In this document: one piece after another, positions 40,082 to 48,792 of the stretch
Layout of the letters: the number at the start of each line of letters is the position of its first letter
Position numbering within the stretch: the stretch's first letter is position 1
From: Ancylobacter mangrovi
GTDB lineage: Bacteria; Pseudomonadota; Alphaproteobacteria; Rhizobiales; Xanthobacteraceae
Assembly (NCBI RefSeq): GCF_024752355.1
Contig: NZ_JANTHZ010000010.1
Location: forward strand, 114,542-178,541
Direction: 5' to 3'
DNA: 64,000 nt
The notes under the pieces: model-generated
Databases searched by the model: none
The model's input: only the letters and a program-made list of their open reading frames with translations
What the model was told of the DNA's origin: nothing
Translations under genes and position numbers: made by a program

Positions 40082-40960
40082 ATGAAGCCGCCTCCCTTCG
40101 CCTATTTCCGTCCCGGCACGCTCGACGAGGCGATCGCCATCCTTGGCCGGACCGAGAACGCCAAGGTGCTCGCCGGCGGCCAGTCGCTGATGGCGATGCT
40201 CAACCTGCGCTACGTCTTCCCCGACGCGCTGGTCGACATCAACGACCTCTTCGAGCTGAGCGGCATCGAGATCGCGCCGGAGCGCATCCGCATCGGCGCC
40301 ATGACGCGCCAGCGGCGGATCGAGCTCGACGCCGAGCTGTACGAGGCGATGCCGATCTTTCGCGACGCGCTGAAGCTGGTCGGCCATCGCCAGACCCGCA
40401 ACCGCGGCACCATCGGCGGCAGCCTGTGCCACCTGGACCCCGCCTCCGAGCTGCCCACGCTGGCGCTGCTGCTCGACGCCGGGATCGAGACCGCCGGCCC
40501 CGCCGGCGTCCGGCGCATCCCGGTCGGCGAGTTCATCACCGGCTACATGATGCCGGGCATCGGCCCAGACGAGATCGTCACCGCGATCGAGTTCGCCCCG
40601 TGGAGCGTCGCCCACGGCCACGCCTTCCACGAATTCGCCCGCCGGCATGGCGACTTCGCGGTCGCCTCGGCGGCGGTGATGGTGGAGCGCGACCGGCAGG
40701 GCGTCGTCACGCGCTGCGCCATCGCCATCGGCGGCATCGGCTCGGTGCCCCAGCGCCACGGCGCGGGCGAGACCGCGCTCACCGGCAGCGACGGCGGACC
40801 GGATGCGATCGCCGCGGCGCTGGAAAGCTGCGCCGGACTCGACATCCTCGGCGATTTCCACGGAGGCCCCGACTACCGCCTCAGCGTCGCGCGCACGATG
40901 CTGCGCAGAAGCCTCACTGCCGCGCTCGCGCGCGCTTCCGAGCGGACCCAGCAGGCCTGA
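40082..40960 (+). CDS. molybdenum hydroxylase FAD-binding subunit (CoxM/CutM family)
   Basis: 292-residue cytosolic flavin subunit. FAD-binding segments are AGGQSLMAMLNLRY near residue 32 and TIGGSLCHLDPASELPT near 108. It transfers electrons from the 2Fe-2S subunit to an acceptor. Its stop overlaps the next start (TGATG at 40958-40962). The order FAD, 2Fe-2S, Mo subunit (M-S-L) is the standard layout for xanthine-dehydrogenase-family hydroxylases of soil bacteria. Confidence 0.93.
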   Translation: MKPPPFAYFRPGTLDEAIAILGRTENAKVLAGGQSLMAMLNLRYVFPDALVDINDLFELSGIEIAPERIRIGAMTRQRRIELDAELYEAMPIFRDALKLVGHRQTRNRGTIGGSLCHLDPASELPTLALLLDAGIETAGPAGVRRIPVGEFITGYMMPGIGPDEIVTAIEFAPWSVAHGHAFHEFARRHGDFAVASAAVMVERDRQGVVTRCAIAIGGIGSVPQRHGAGETALTGSDGGPDAIAAALESCAGLDILGDFHGGPDYRLSVARTMLRRSLTAALARASERTQQA

Positions 40961-41445
40961 TGTACGAGATCGAACTCCTGATCAATGGCCGCCCCTTCCG
41001 CGGCGCGGCCGAAGCCCGCACCACGCTGGCGGACTTCCTGCGCCACACGCTGCGGCTGACCGGCACCCATCTGGGCTGCGAGCACGGCGTGTGCGGCGCC
41101 TGCACCGTGCTGGTCGACGGGGTGAGCGCGCGTTCCTGCCTCATGCTCGCGGTCCAGGCCGACGGCGCCATCGTCGAGACGGTGGAAGGGCTCGCCGAGC
41201 ACGACGGCACGTTGCACCCGCTGCAGCAGGCCTTCCGCGATGCCCACGGCCTGCAGTGCGGCTTCTGTACCCCGGGCATGCTGATGACCCTCGTCGAGCT
41301 GCTGCGCGAGACCCCGCACCCGAGCGAGGACGAGGTCCGCGACGCCATTTCCGGCAACATCTGCCGCTGCACCGGCTATCAGAGCATCGTCGACGCCACG
41401 CTCGCCGTCGCCGGGGCCGCCGGCACGGAAGGGAGCGAGCCATGA
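40960..41445 (+). CDS. molybdenum hydroxylase 2Fe-2S subunit (CoxS family)
   Basis: 161-residue iron-sulfur subunit with both clusters: plant-ferredoxin-type Cys40, Cys45, Cys48 and Cys60, and the alpha-helical cluster Cys100, Cys103, Cys135 and Cys137 (CGFCTPG, CRCTGY). The start is set by the TGATG overlap. An ATGA overlap joins it to the large subunit. All eight ligands are present, so it should be functional. Confidence 0.95.
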   Translation: MYEIELLINGRPFRGAAEARTTLADFLRHTLRLTGTHLGCEHGVCGACTVLVDGVSARSCLMLAVQADGAIVETVEGLAEHDGTLHPLQQAFRDAHGLQCGFCTPGMLMTLVELLRETPHPSEDEVRDAISGNICRCTGYQSIVDATLAVAGAAGTEGSEP

Positions 41446-43853
41446 CCGGTACGCCCGCATCTCAACCCCGCGTCGTGACACGTCCCTCGGTCGGGCGCCC
41501 GGTGCCCCGGCTCGAGGACCTGCCCCTGCTGACCGGGGCGGGCCGCTATCTCGACGATATCGAGCTGCCCGAGCTGCTTCACTGTGCCTTCGTGCGCAGC
41601 CCGGTCGCCCATGCCCGCATCGAGCGCATCGATGTGGAAGCGGCGCGCGCCATGGACGGCGTGCACGCCGTGCTCACCCTCGCCGACCTGATGCCGAAGC
41701 TGACCTCGGGCCGGATGCCGCTCGGCGCCAGTCCGATCAAGGGCGAGAACAGCAGCACGCCCTTCGTGCTGGCCGACCGCGAGGTCGCCTATGTCGGCGA
41801 GCCGATCGTGCTGGTGGTCGCGCACTCGCGCTATCTCGCCGAGGACGCGGCCGCGCAGGTGCAGGTCGATTTCACCCCGCTCCCGGTGGCGAGCGACGCG
41901 CGCGCGGCCATGGCGCCCGACTCCCCCCTCGTGCGCACCGAGCTGAAGAGCAACGTCCTCAACAGCTTCAAGGTCGGCTTCGGCGACGTGGAGGCGGCCT
42001 TCGCCGGCGCCGCCCACGTCTTTTCCGACGTGCTCTCCCAGCATCGCGGCTGCGGCCATTCGATGGAAGGGCGCGGCGTGCTCGCCGAGATCCGCCCCGG
42101 CGACGAGCTCTGCGTATGGTCGTCGACGCAGATGCCGCACGACCTCTACTACATGCTGCAGACCATGCTCGGCCTGGATCAGGACGCGCTGCGCGTCGTG
42201 ACGCCGGATGTCGGCGGCGGCTTCGGGCCGAAATACTGCCTGTACCCGGAAGAGGTCGCCCTGCCGGCGGCGGCGCGGCTGCTGCGGCGCAGCCTCAAAT
42301 GGGTCGAGGACCGGCGCGAGACCTTCATCTCCTCGATCCAGGAGCGCGACCAGTACTGGTCGGTCGAGGTCGCGGTCGATGCCGAGGCCCGGCTGCTGGG
42401 CATTCGCGGCAGCCTCGTCCACGACCAGGGCGCCTATGCGCCCAAGCCCGTGAACCTGCCCTATAACGGCGCCACCGCCATGAGCGGGCCCTACATCCTG
42501 CCGGCCTACAGCATGGACGTGCACGTGGTGCACACCAACAAGGTGCCGGTCTCCTCGGTGCGCGGGGCCGGCTACCCGCAGGCCGTGTTCGCCATGGAGC
42601 GGACCATGGACCTGATCGCCGCCGGCATGGGGCTGGACCGTGCCGAGGTCCGCCGGCGCAACCTGATCCCGCCCGAGCAAATGCCCTACACCAAGAAGCT
42701 CAAGGCCCGGTCCGGCGCCGCGATGGTGTATGACAGCGGCGACTATCCGGCCTCGCAGCGCGAGGCGCTCGCCGCCGCCGGCTGGGACGACTTCCCCGAG
42801 CGCCAGAAGCGGGCGCTGGCGGAAGGACGCTATATCGGCATCGGCATGGCCAACGCGGTCAAGGGCACCGGCCGCGGCCCGTTCGAGAGCGGCGTGGTGC
42901 GCGTCGGCCAGAACGGCAAGGTCAGCATCTTCACCGGCGCCGCCGCCATGGGCCAGGGCCTCGCCACCGCGCTGGCGCAGATCTGCGCCGACCAGCTCGC
43001 GGTCCCGCCCGAGGACGTGACCGTGATCTCGGGCGACACCTCGAAGACGCCGCTCGGCCTCGGCGGCTTCGCCAGCCGCCAGCTCGTCACGGCGGGCTCC
43101 TCTGTTCATCTGGCGGCCCGTGCGGTCGCCGAGAAGGCGATCCGGGCGGCGAGCTCGATCCTCGAGGTGGACGAGGACCAGCTCGAGCTGCGCGAGGGGC
43201 ACGTCCATGTCCGGGACGGCAATCGCAGCCTCGGCCTCGGCGAGATCGCCCGCATGCTGCGTGGCGCGCCCGGCTACGCCTTCCCCGCCGGCGTCGACCC
43301 CGGCCTCGAGGCGAGCGCGCAATGGCGCACCGACTCGCTCGCCTACGCCAATGCCTGCCATGTGGTCGAGGTCGAGGTCGAGCCGACGCTCGGCAGCGTC
43401 GAAATCACCCGCTACGTCGCGCTCAACGATTCCGGGCGGATGATCAATCCGATGATCGTCGAGGGCCAGGTCCAGGGCGGCATCGTGCACGGCATCGGCA
43501 ACGCGCTCTACGAGTTCATGGGCTACGACGATTCCTGCCAGCCGGTGACCACCACCTTCCAGGAATATCTGCTGGTGACCGCCACCGAGCTGCCGCGGCT
43601 CGAGACCATCTTCCGCGAGACCCCCTCGCCCAAGAACCCGATCGGCGCCAAGGGCGTCGGCGAGACCGGTACCATCCCCGCGGCCGCGGCCGTGATCTCG
43701 GCGGTGGAGAACGCGCTCGCGCCGTTCGGCATCCGCATCTCCCAGACGCCCGTTCCTCCCCAGTCCCTGTTCAGGCTGATCGAAGCAGCGCGCCAGTCGC
43801 AAGCCGGGCAGCCGCCCCGACGCAAGGATCTTCCAGATGACCAAGAAACTTGA
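41442..43853 (+). CDS. molybdenum hydroxylase large (molybdopterin) subunit
   Basis: 803-residue catalytic subunit. VTPDVGGGFGPKYCLYPEEV near residue 255 and GAAAMGQGLATALAQI near 495 are molybdopterin-binding segments; KGVGETGTIPAAAAV near 745 carries the catalytic Glu. The active-site loop reads SSVRGAGYP at 371-379, not the AYxCSFR of true aerobic CO dehydrogenase, so despite the Cox-like layout it is a hydroxylase of an aldehyde or N-heterocycle. The substrate is unknown. Its last 17 bases overlap the next gene. Confidence 0.94.
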   Translation: MTGTPASQPRVVTRPSVGRPVPRLEDLPLLTGAGRYLDDIELPELLHCAFVRSPVAHARIERIDVEAARAMDGVHAVLTLADLMPKLTSGRMPLGASPIKGENSSTPFVLADREVAYVGEPIVLVVAHSRYLAEDAAAQVQVDFTPLPVASDARAAMAPDSPLVRTELKSNVLNSFKVGFGDVEAAFAGAAHVFSDVLSQHRGCGHSMEGRGVLAEIRPGDELCVWSSTQMPHDLYYMLQTMLGLDQDALRVVTPDVGGGFGPKYCLYPEEVALPAAARLLRRSLKWVEDRRETFISSIQERDQYWSVEVAVDAEARLLGIRGSLVHDQGAYAPKPVNLPYNGATAMSGPYILPAYSMDVHVVHTNKVPVSSVRGAGYPQAVFAMERTMDLIAAGMGLDRAEVRRRNLIPPEQMPYTKKLKARSGAAMVYDSGDYPASQREALAAAGWDDFPERQKRALAEGRYIGIGMANAVKGTGRGPFESGVVRVGQNGKVSIFTGAAAMGQGLATALAQICADQLAVPPEDVTVISGDTSKTPLGLGGFASRQLVTAGSSVHLAARAVAEKAIRAASSILEVDEDQLELREGHVHVRDGNRSLGLGEIARMLRGAPGYAFPAGVDPGLEASAQWRTDSLAYANACHVVEVEVEPTLGSVEITRYVALNDSGRMINPMIVEGQVQGGIVHGIGNALYEFMGYDDSCQPVTTTFQEYLLVTATELPRLETIFRETPSPKNPIGAKGVGETGTIPAAAAVISAVENALAPFGIRISQTPVPPQSLFRLIEAARQSQAGQPPRRKDLPDDQET

Positions 43854-44823
43854 GCTCACGCTCGCCTGCGGCGACTACGAGATCATCCGCCCGCTCAAGG
43901 AAGGCGTCGTCCGGCCCGATGGCATCGAGCTCAACATCCTGACCGGGGCGGATTCGGCGACGCGGCACTGGCGGTTCCTGCGCAACGGCGAATACGACGT
44001 CGCCGAATGCTCGGCCTCGTCCTACATCGCCGCCCGCGACCGCGACATGCCGTTCCGCGCGCTGCCGGTGTTTCCCCATCGCCGCTTCCGCCACGGCTTC
44101 ATCTTCACCAACACTTCCAAGGGCATCACCAAGCCGACCGACCTGATCGGCAAGAAGGTGGGCGTGAAGTTCTACCTGGTGACCGCGACGCTGTGGCTGC
44201 GCGGCATCCTCGAGCACGAATACGGCGTGCCGCACCAGTCGATCGAGTGGTTCGCCGAGCTCGACGAGGACATCAGCTTCACCCCGCCGCCCGGCGTGAA
44301 GCTGACCCGCCTGCCGGACGACAAGTCGGTCGAGGCCATGCTGGCCGAGGGCGAGCTCGACGCCGTGCTGCACCCCGACATCATCGACCCGATCGTCCAG
44401 CGCGACCCGCGCGTCGGCCGCCTGTTCCCGGACTACAAGGCCGAGGAGCAGGTCTATTTCGAGCGCACCGGCATCTTCCCCATCATGCATGTGCTGGGGC
44501 TGAAGCAGGAGCTGGTGGAGAAATATCCCTGGGTGGTGCCGAACCTCTACCAGGCCTTCGACGAGGCCAAGAACATCGCCATGAAGCGCATGCGCAACCC
44601 GCGCCTGGTGCCGCTCGCCTGGTACCAGGAAGCCTGGGACGAGCAGGAACGCCTGCTCGGGCCGGACCCGTGGGAATACGGCCTCAGCGACGCCAACCGG
44701 CACAACTTCGAGACGCTGGTCGGCTATTCCTACGAACAGGGTCTGATCGGCCGGCGGATCCCGCTCGACGAGCTCTTCCTCCCGGTCTCGCAGGGGCGCA
44801 AGCGCGGCAAGTTCCGCACCTGA
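43837..44823 (+). CDS. 4,5-dihydroxyphthalate decarboxylase-like / NMT1-like protein
   Basis: 328-residue protein without a signal peptide, opening KLELTLACGDYEIIRPLKEG, in the family that includes the phthalate-pathway 4,5-dihydroxyphthalate decarboxylase and solute-binding-like proteins. FTNTSKGITKPTDLIGKKVGVKF near residue 90 is typical. The start ATG 43837 lies 17 bases inside the large subunit gene. Absence of an export signal favours an enzyme over a periplasmic binding protein. If an aromatic decarboxylase, the hydroxylase operon may handle an aromatic or heteroaromatic acid (inference). Confidence 0.82.
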   Translation: MTKKLELTLACGDYEIIRPLKEGVVRPDGIELNILTGADSATRHWRFLRNGEYDVAECSASSYIAARDRDMPFRALPVFPHRRFRHGFIFTNTSKGITKPTDLIGKKVGVKFYLVTATLWLRGILEHEYGVPHQSIEWFAELDEDISFTPPPGVKLTRLPDDKSVEAMLAEGELDAVLHPDIIDPIVQRDPRVGRLFPDYKAEEQVYFERTGIFPIMHVLGLKQELVEKYPWVVPNLYQAFDEAKNIAMKRMRNPRLVPLAWYQEAWDEQERLLGPDPWEYGLSDANRHNFETLVGYSYEQGLIGRRIPLDELFLPVSQGRKRGKFRT

Positions 44824-44862
44824 CGCACAGCCAGACCGACAGGAGGAAAGGGAAGACCCGCC

Positions 44863-45453
44863 ATGGAAATCAGGAACAGCTTCGAGATCCCGCTGCCGCC
44901 CGACGAGGCGTGGAACGTGCTGATGGACATTCCGCGCATCGCGCCCTGCATGCCCGGCGCGGCGCTCACCGGCCAGACCGGGGACGGCGGCTATGAGGGA
45001 CAGGTGGCGGTGCGGCTCGGCCCGGTCGCTCTCTCCTTCAAGGGCGTCGCCCATTTCATCGAGCGCGACGCCGCCGCGCGGCGGGCCCGGCTCAAGGGCC
45101 AAGGGGCGGACCAGAAGGGCCGCGGCGGCGCCAGCGGGCTCGTCACCTTCGAGCTCAGCCCGAGCGGCGCCGGCACCCGGGCCGACATCACCACCGAGGT
45201 GGCGCTGTCCGGCCCGGTCGCGCAATATGGCCGCGGCACCGGCGTGATACAGGGCGTGGCGACGCAGCTCTGCAACCAGTTCGCCGACAATCTGAGGGCG
45301 CTGATCGCGGCCCCGGGTGCCGGCGGAACGGCGCCGGACGGCACCCCGGCAGCACCAGCGGCGGCCCCGCCGGCGGCCAAGCCCATCAGCGGCTTCTCGC
45401 TGATCCTCACCGTTCTCTGGCAGAGCCTGCGCCGCCTCTGGTCGCGCGCCTGA
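44863..45453 (+). CDS. CoxG/SRPBCC-family protein
   Basis: 196-residue protein with an SRPBCC (START-like) domain at about 1-145 (FEIPLPPDEAWNVLMDIPRIAPCMPGA at the start is characteristic of CoxG), then a proline/alanine-rich linker and a C-terminal hydrophobic helix (FSLILTVLWQSL) ending in basic residues. CoxG of CO dehydrogenase operons recruits the enzyme to the membrane; this paralogue may do the same for the molybdenum hydroxylase. RBS AGGAGG-like site lies just upstream (GACAGGAGGAAAG). Confidence 0.92.
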   Translation: MEIRNSFEIPLPPDEAWNVLMDIPRIAPCMPGAALTGQTGDGGYEGQVAVRLGPVALSFKGVAHFIERDAAARRARLKGQGADQKGRGGASGLVTFELSPSGAGTRADITTEVALSGPVAQYGRGTGVIQGVATQLCNQFADNLRALIAAPGAGGTAPDGTPAAPAAAPPAAKPISGFSLILTVLWQSLRRLWSRA

Positions 45454-45489
45454 CCCTCCGGCCGGGCGCGCCGGTCGGGCGCGCGCCTC

Positions 45490-46422
45490 TCACAGCACCT
45501 TGGCGCCGTGGATCTGCTCGGACGACTTGATGGTCGCCATCAGGATCTCGAGGATCCTCTGCGTGCTCGGCGAGTGCGAGCGCAGATGGCGGGTGATGAG
45601 GCAGATCTCGCGGGTGAGCAGCGGCTCGTGCAGCTCGCGGAACTCGAACTCGGTCAGCGGGCTCGTGCGCGCGGCCAGCAGCGGCAGGACCGAAATCTTG
45701 CCCCCGAGGTGAAGCAGCGCGTAGAGCGAGGTCGTGCTCGAGGCATGGTCGTGGTTCTCGGCCCGGTCGAGCAGCCCGAGCTCGGGCTGGCGGGCGAGGA
45801 TGGCGCCGATGCCGGTATCGTCGGTGAGGCCGACATAGTCGAACGGCTTGAGGTCGCTCCATGTCAGCCGCCCGCGCCGCTTGGCCAGCGGATGGTCCTT
45901 CGGGAACACGACGCCGAACGGGTCGGCCAGCACCGGCACGTAGTCGAGGTCCGGGAAGTTGTTCAGCGGGCTGGAGAGGCCGAAATCCACCCCGCCGTCG
46001 AGCACCGAACGCTCGATCTTGTCCGAGCCCTGGTCGTAGACGGAGATGGTGACGTCCGGGTAGAGCCGGCGGAACGCGCTCAGCGTGGGCGCCAGTACAT
46101 GGGCCATGATCGACGGCGCGACGGCGATCTTGATGTGACCGCGCTGGCTCTTCGAGATCGCCTGCAGGTCGGAGAGCGCATTGTCGAAGTCGCGCAACAC
46201 CCGCTCGGCGACGGTCTTGAACCAGACCGCGTCCTTGGTGAGTTCGACCCGGCGGGTTGTGCGGTCGAACAGCTTGAGGCCGGCCTCTTCCTCGAGCTGC
46301 TTGATCGTCGCCGTGAGCGATGACTGCGTCTGGAAGAGACGGCTCGCCGCCAGAGTGAAGGATCCGGTTTCGGCGACGGCGACGAAGCACCGCAAATGCC
46401 GAAGCTTGATGGCTGCGCCCAT
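45490..46422 (-). CDS. LysR-family transcriptional regulator
   Basis: 310-residue regulator: helix-turn-helix at about 5-64 (LRHLRCFVAVAETGSFTLAA, then TQSSLTATIKQLEEEAGLKLFDR) and a LysR substrate domain from about 90. ATG 46422 precedes the domain directly; longer frames to 46587 add unrelated residues. It is convergent with the molybdenum hydroxylase operon and 183 bases downstream of the second TTT operon on the same strand. Either could be its target; no T-N11-A operator is evident next to its own start. Confidence 0.9.
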   Translation of the reverse strand: MGAAIKLRHLRCFVAVAETGSFTLAASRLFQTQSSLTATIKQLEEEAGLKLFDRTTRRVELTKDAVWFKTVAERVLRDFDNALSDLQAISKSQRGHIKIAVAPSIMAHVLAPTLSAFRRLYPDVTISVYDQGSDKIERSVLDGGVDFGLSSPLNNFPDLDYVPVLADPFGVVFPKDHPLAKRRGRLTWSDLKPFDYVGLTDDTGIGAILARQPELGLLDRAENHDHASSTTSLYALLHLGGKISVLPLLAARTSPLTEFEFRELHEPLLTREICLITRHLRSHSPSTQRILEILMATIKSSEQIHGAKVL

Positions 46423-46605
46423 GTCCCGAAGCGGTTCCTGTCCTGATTCTCGCCTCTGATCGGAGGGCGCAACGTAGCACGGCGCACGCGCACCAAGAGC
46501 GTCAAACCGCGCACACCGGGCAATGCCCGCCGGCGGGACCGGACCGGCCGTTCGGCCTCCCCGCCCGGCCGCGCCCGCGCGGGACACGGCCGGGCGGGAG
46601 CGGCA

Positions 46606-47181
46606 TCAACTGCCGAGGATCGGGAACACGCCCTCGGGAAGCGGCAGGTGCAGGAGCAGGTCGAACAGCAGGTAGATCAGCCCCGCCGTTCCCAGCACGT
46701 AGAGCAGGCAGACCAGCCAGGACGCCTTCGCCACGATGCGCAGATACAGCACCGTGAACACCGGCAGCGTGACGAGCAGGCCGACCGTGTAGAGGCCGAC
46801 GAAGAAGAACACGATCCAGCTCACCACCGATCCCCACATGCGCTTGTCGGCGCGGGTGAAGATCTTGTGGAACTCGTCCTCGTTGCCCTGGTCCTCGTCG
46901 CCCTCGACCAGCTGGACATCGTCGCTGCCATGCCCGCCCCCGGCGCGGGCCGGGACGGCGGCGGGGGCCGGCGAGAGCGTCTGCCAGATCAGCGCGCCGA
47001 GGTTCAGCAGGCACAGGATCAGCCCCACCGCGCTCAGCAGGCGCGGGAAGAAGGCGGCGTTGGCCGGCCATTTGAGGCTCAGCGTGTAGGCGCCGGCCAT
47101 AATCGCGATCAGGCCGAAGGTGATGATCCAGTCGCCATAGGCGACCGTGCGGGGGCTGCCCGCCACGCTCTTCGCGCTCAT
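46606..47181 (-). CDS. second TTT system small permease (TctB family)
   Basis: 191-residue membrane protein with four to five helices and, between the second and third, a long acidic loop (VEGDEDQGNEDEFH) that is longer than in the first TctB of the window. The ribosome site is a perfect AAGGAGGTG at 6 bases; start ATG 47181 overlaps the TctA stop (ATGA 47178-47181). Gene order C-C-A-B differs from the first system (C-B-A). Confidence 0.88.
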   Translation of the reverse strand: MSAKSVAGSPRTVAYGDWIITFGLIAIMAGAYTLSLKWPANAAFFPRLLSAVGLILCLLNLGALIWQTLSPAPAAVPARAGGGHGSDDVQLVEGDEDQGNEDEFHKIFTRADKRMWGSVVSWIVFFFVGLYTVGLLVTLPVFTVLYLRIVAKASWLVCLLYVLGTAGLIYLLFDLLLHLPLPEGVFPILGS

Positions 47182-48686
47182 GAACGCACCTCCTTGAGGC
47201 TGGCCGCCTGCCGGTCGCGCGCATGCTTGCGCACGTCCCAGCCGGTCTTGAACAGGATGGCCACGGCGGCGATCGCCAGCACGATCACCAAGGGCCGCTG
47301 GATCCACGACCAGCCATAGAGCGAGCTCGACAGGAACAGGTAGCGCTCGCACAGATCGCCCAGCACGGCGCCGAGCAGCAGCGGCGCGCGCGGCCAGTTC
47401 CACCGCAGGCAGACGACGCCGACGAAGGCCGAGGTCGCCATCACCCAGATGTCGAACATGCGGTTGTTCTCTGCATAGGCCCCGAGCACCACGAGGATCA
47501 GCAGGAACGGCACCAGGATCGGGCCTTCGGTGAAGGTCAGGCGCGCGAGCGGCTTCAGCAGCGGCAGCGCCAGGATGACCACGATGATGTTGGCGATGAT
47601 CGTGATCCACACCATCGAGAAGGTCACGTCGAGATGGGTGGTCAGCATCTCCGGGCCGGGATTGAGGCCGGAGATCAGGAACGCGTTCAGCAGGATCGCC
47701 GTGCTGACGCTGCCCGGCAGGCCGATGGCGATCATCGGGATCAGCGCGCCGCCGTCCTTGGCGTTGTTGTTGCCGCCGGCGGCCAGCAGGCCGTCGATAC
47801 TGCCCTTGCCGAACTCCTCGGGATGCTTGGAGGTCTGCTTGGCGTGGCCATAGGCGATGAACTGCGCCACCGAGCCGCCGACGCCCGGGATCACACCGAT
47901 GCCGGCGCCGATCAGGCCGGCGACGGCGACGGTCTTCCAGTAGCGGAAGGTGTCGAGGATGCCCTGGCCGACGCCGACGATCTTGCGGCTCGCCGACTTG
48001 CCCGCGATGCTCTCCTTGCTGAGCATGAGCTGGAGGATCTCCGGCCCGCCGAACAGGCCGATCACCACCGGTACGATGCCGATTCCGTCCCACAGCTCGA
48101 GCTGGCCGAAGGCGTAGCGCGGTACGCCCGCCTGCGGGTCGATGCCGACCAGCGCGATCAGCAGCCCAAGGCAGCCCATGATGAGCCCGCGCAGCATCTG
48201 CCCGCGCGAGAGCGAGGCGATGAAGATCAGGCCGACCACCGTCAGCATGAAGAATTCCGGCGGCCCGAAGGCCAGCACGATCGGACGGATGACCGGGATC
48301 GACAGCCCGAGCGCCAGCGCGCCGATGATGGCGCCCACCAGCGAGCTCATCAGCACCGCGCCGAGAGCGCGGCCGGCCTGCCCCTTGCGCGCCATCGGAT
48401 GGCCGTCGAGCACCGTCGCCGCCGACGTCGCCTCGCCCGGAATGCCGAACAGCACCGCCGTGATGTCGCCCGTCGTCGACGTCACCACCTTCATGCCGAG
48501 CAGGAAGGCGAAGACGTGGATCGGCGGCATGCCGAAGGTGAAGGGAAGCATGAGCGCCATGGCCACCGGGCCGCCGATGCCCGGAAGGACGCCGACGACA
48601 AATCCGATGAAGATGCCGATCATCATCAGCATCATTGAGTCCGGGCTGAGAACCTGGAGCAGGCCGGACAGCACTGCGTCGAGCAT
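47178..48686 (-). CDS. second TTT system large permease (TctA family)
   Basis: 502-residue integral membrane permease with the TctA signatures GVLPGIGGPVAMALMLPFTF near residue 35 and FGIPGEATSAATVLDGHPM near 82, and GVIPGVGGSVAQFIAYGHAK near 262 as the internal pseudo-repeat. About twelve helices. It is clearly different from the TctA at 19930-21441, so the two systems are not a recent duplication and probably carry different ligands. Confidence 0.95.
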   Translation of the reverse strand: MLDAVLSGLLQVLSPDSMMLMMIGIFIGFVVGVLPGIGGPVAMALMLPFTFGMPPIHVFAFLLGMKVVTSTTGDITAVLFGIPGEATSAATVLDGHPMARKGQAGRALGAVLMSSLVGAIIGALALGLSIPVIRPIVLAFGPPEFFMLTVVGLIFIASLSRGQMLRGLIMGCLGLLIALVGIDPQAGVPRYAFGQLELWDGIGIVPVVIGLFGGPEILQLMLSKESIAGKSASRKIVGVGQGILDTFRYWKTVAVAGLIGAGIGVIPGVGGSVAQFIAYGHAKQTSKHPEEFGKGSIDGLLAAGGNNNAKDGGALIPMIAIGLPGSVSTAILLNAFLISGLNPGPEMLTTHLDVTFSMVWITIIANIIVVILALPLLKPLARLTFTEGPILVPFLLILVVLGAYAENNRMFDIWVMATSAFVGVVCLRWNWPRAPLLLGAVLGDLCERYLFLSSSLYGWSWIQRPLVIVLAIAAVAILFKTGWDVRKHARDRQAASLKEVRS

Positions 48687-48764
48687 AATTCGTCCTATCG
48701 TCTCTGGAAGGGCCTCCCGCGCCGGACGGCCGGCATGGGGAGGCGCGGTTCCGGGATCTTGCGT

Positions 48765-48792
48765 CCCGTTATTGCGTGCCCGTTATTGCGTG
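48765..48792. repeat. 14-bp tandem duplication at a TctC stop codon
   Basis: CCCGTTATTGCGTG occurs at 48765-48778 and again at 48779-48792; the second copy contains the stop codon and last two residues of the binding protein gene (stop 48783-48785). The first copy is non-coding. It is the same size and position class as the duplication at 19901-19937. Confidence 0.85.

Noticed and set aside
41442..43853. Calling the molybdenum hydroxylase an aerobic CO dehydrogenase
   Set aside because: The catalytic AYxCSFR cysteine loop is absent (SSVRGAGYP instead) and no CoxD/CoxE/CoxF maturation genes follow.
47182..48093. Extension of the second TctB frame upstream to 48093
   Set aside because: These codons lie inside the TctA gene in another phase and encode an Arg/Gly-rich sequence; ATG 47181 with AAGGAGGTG is the real start.
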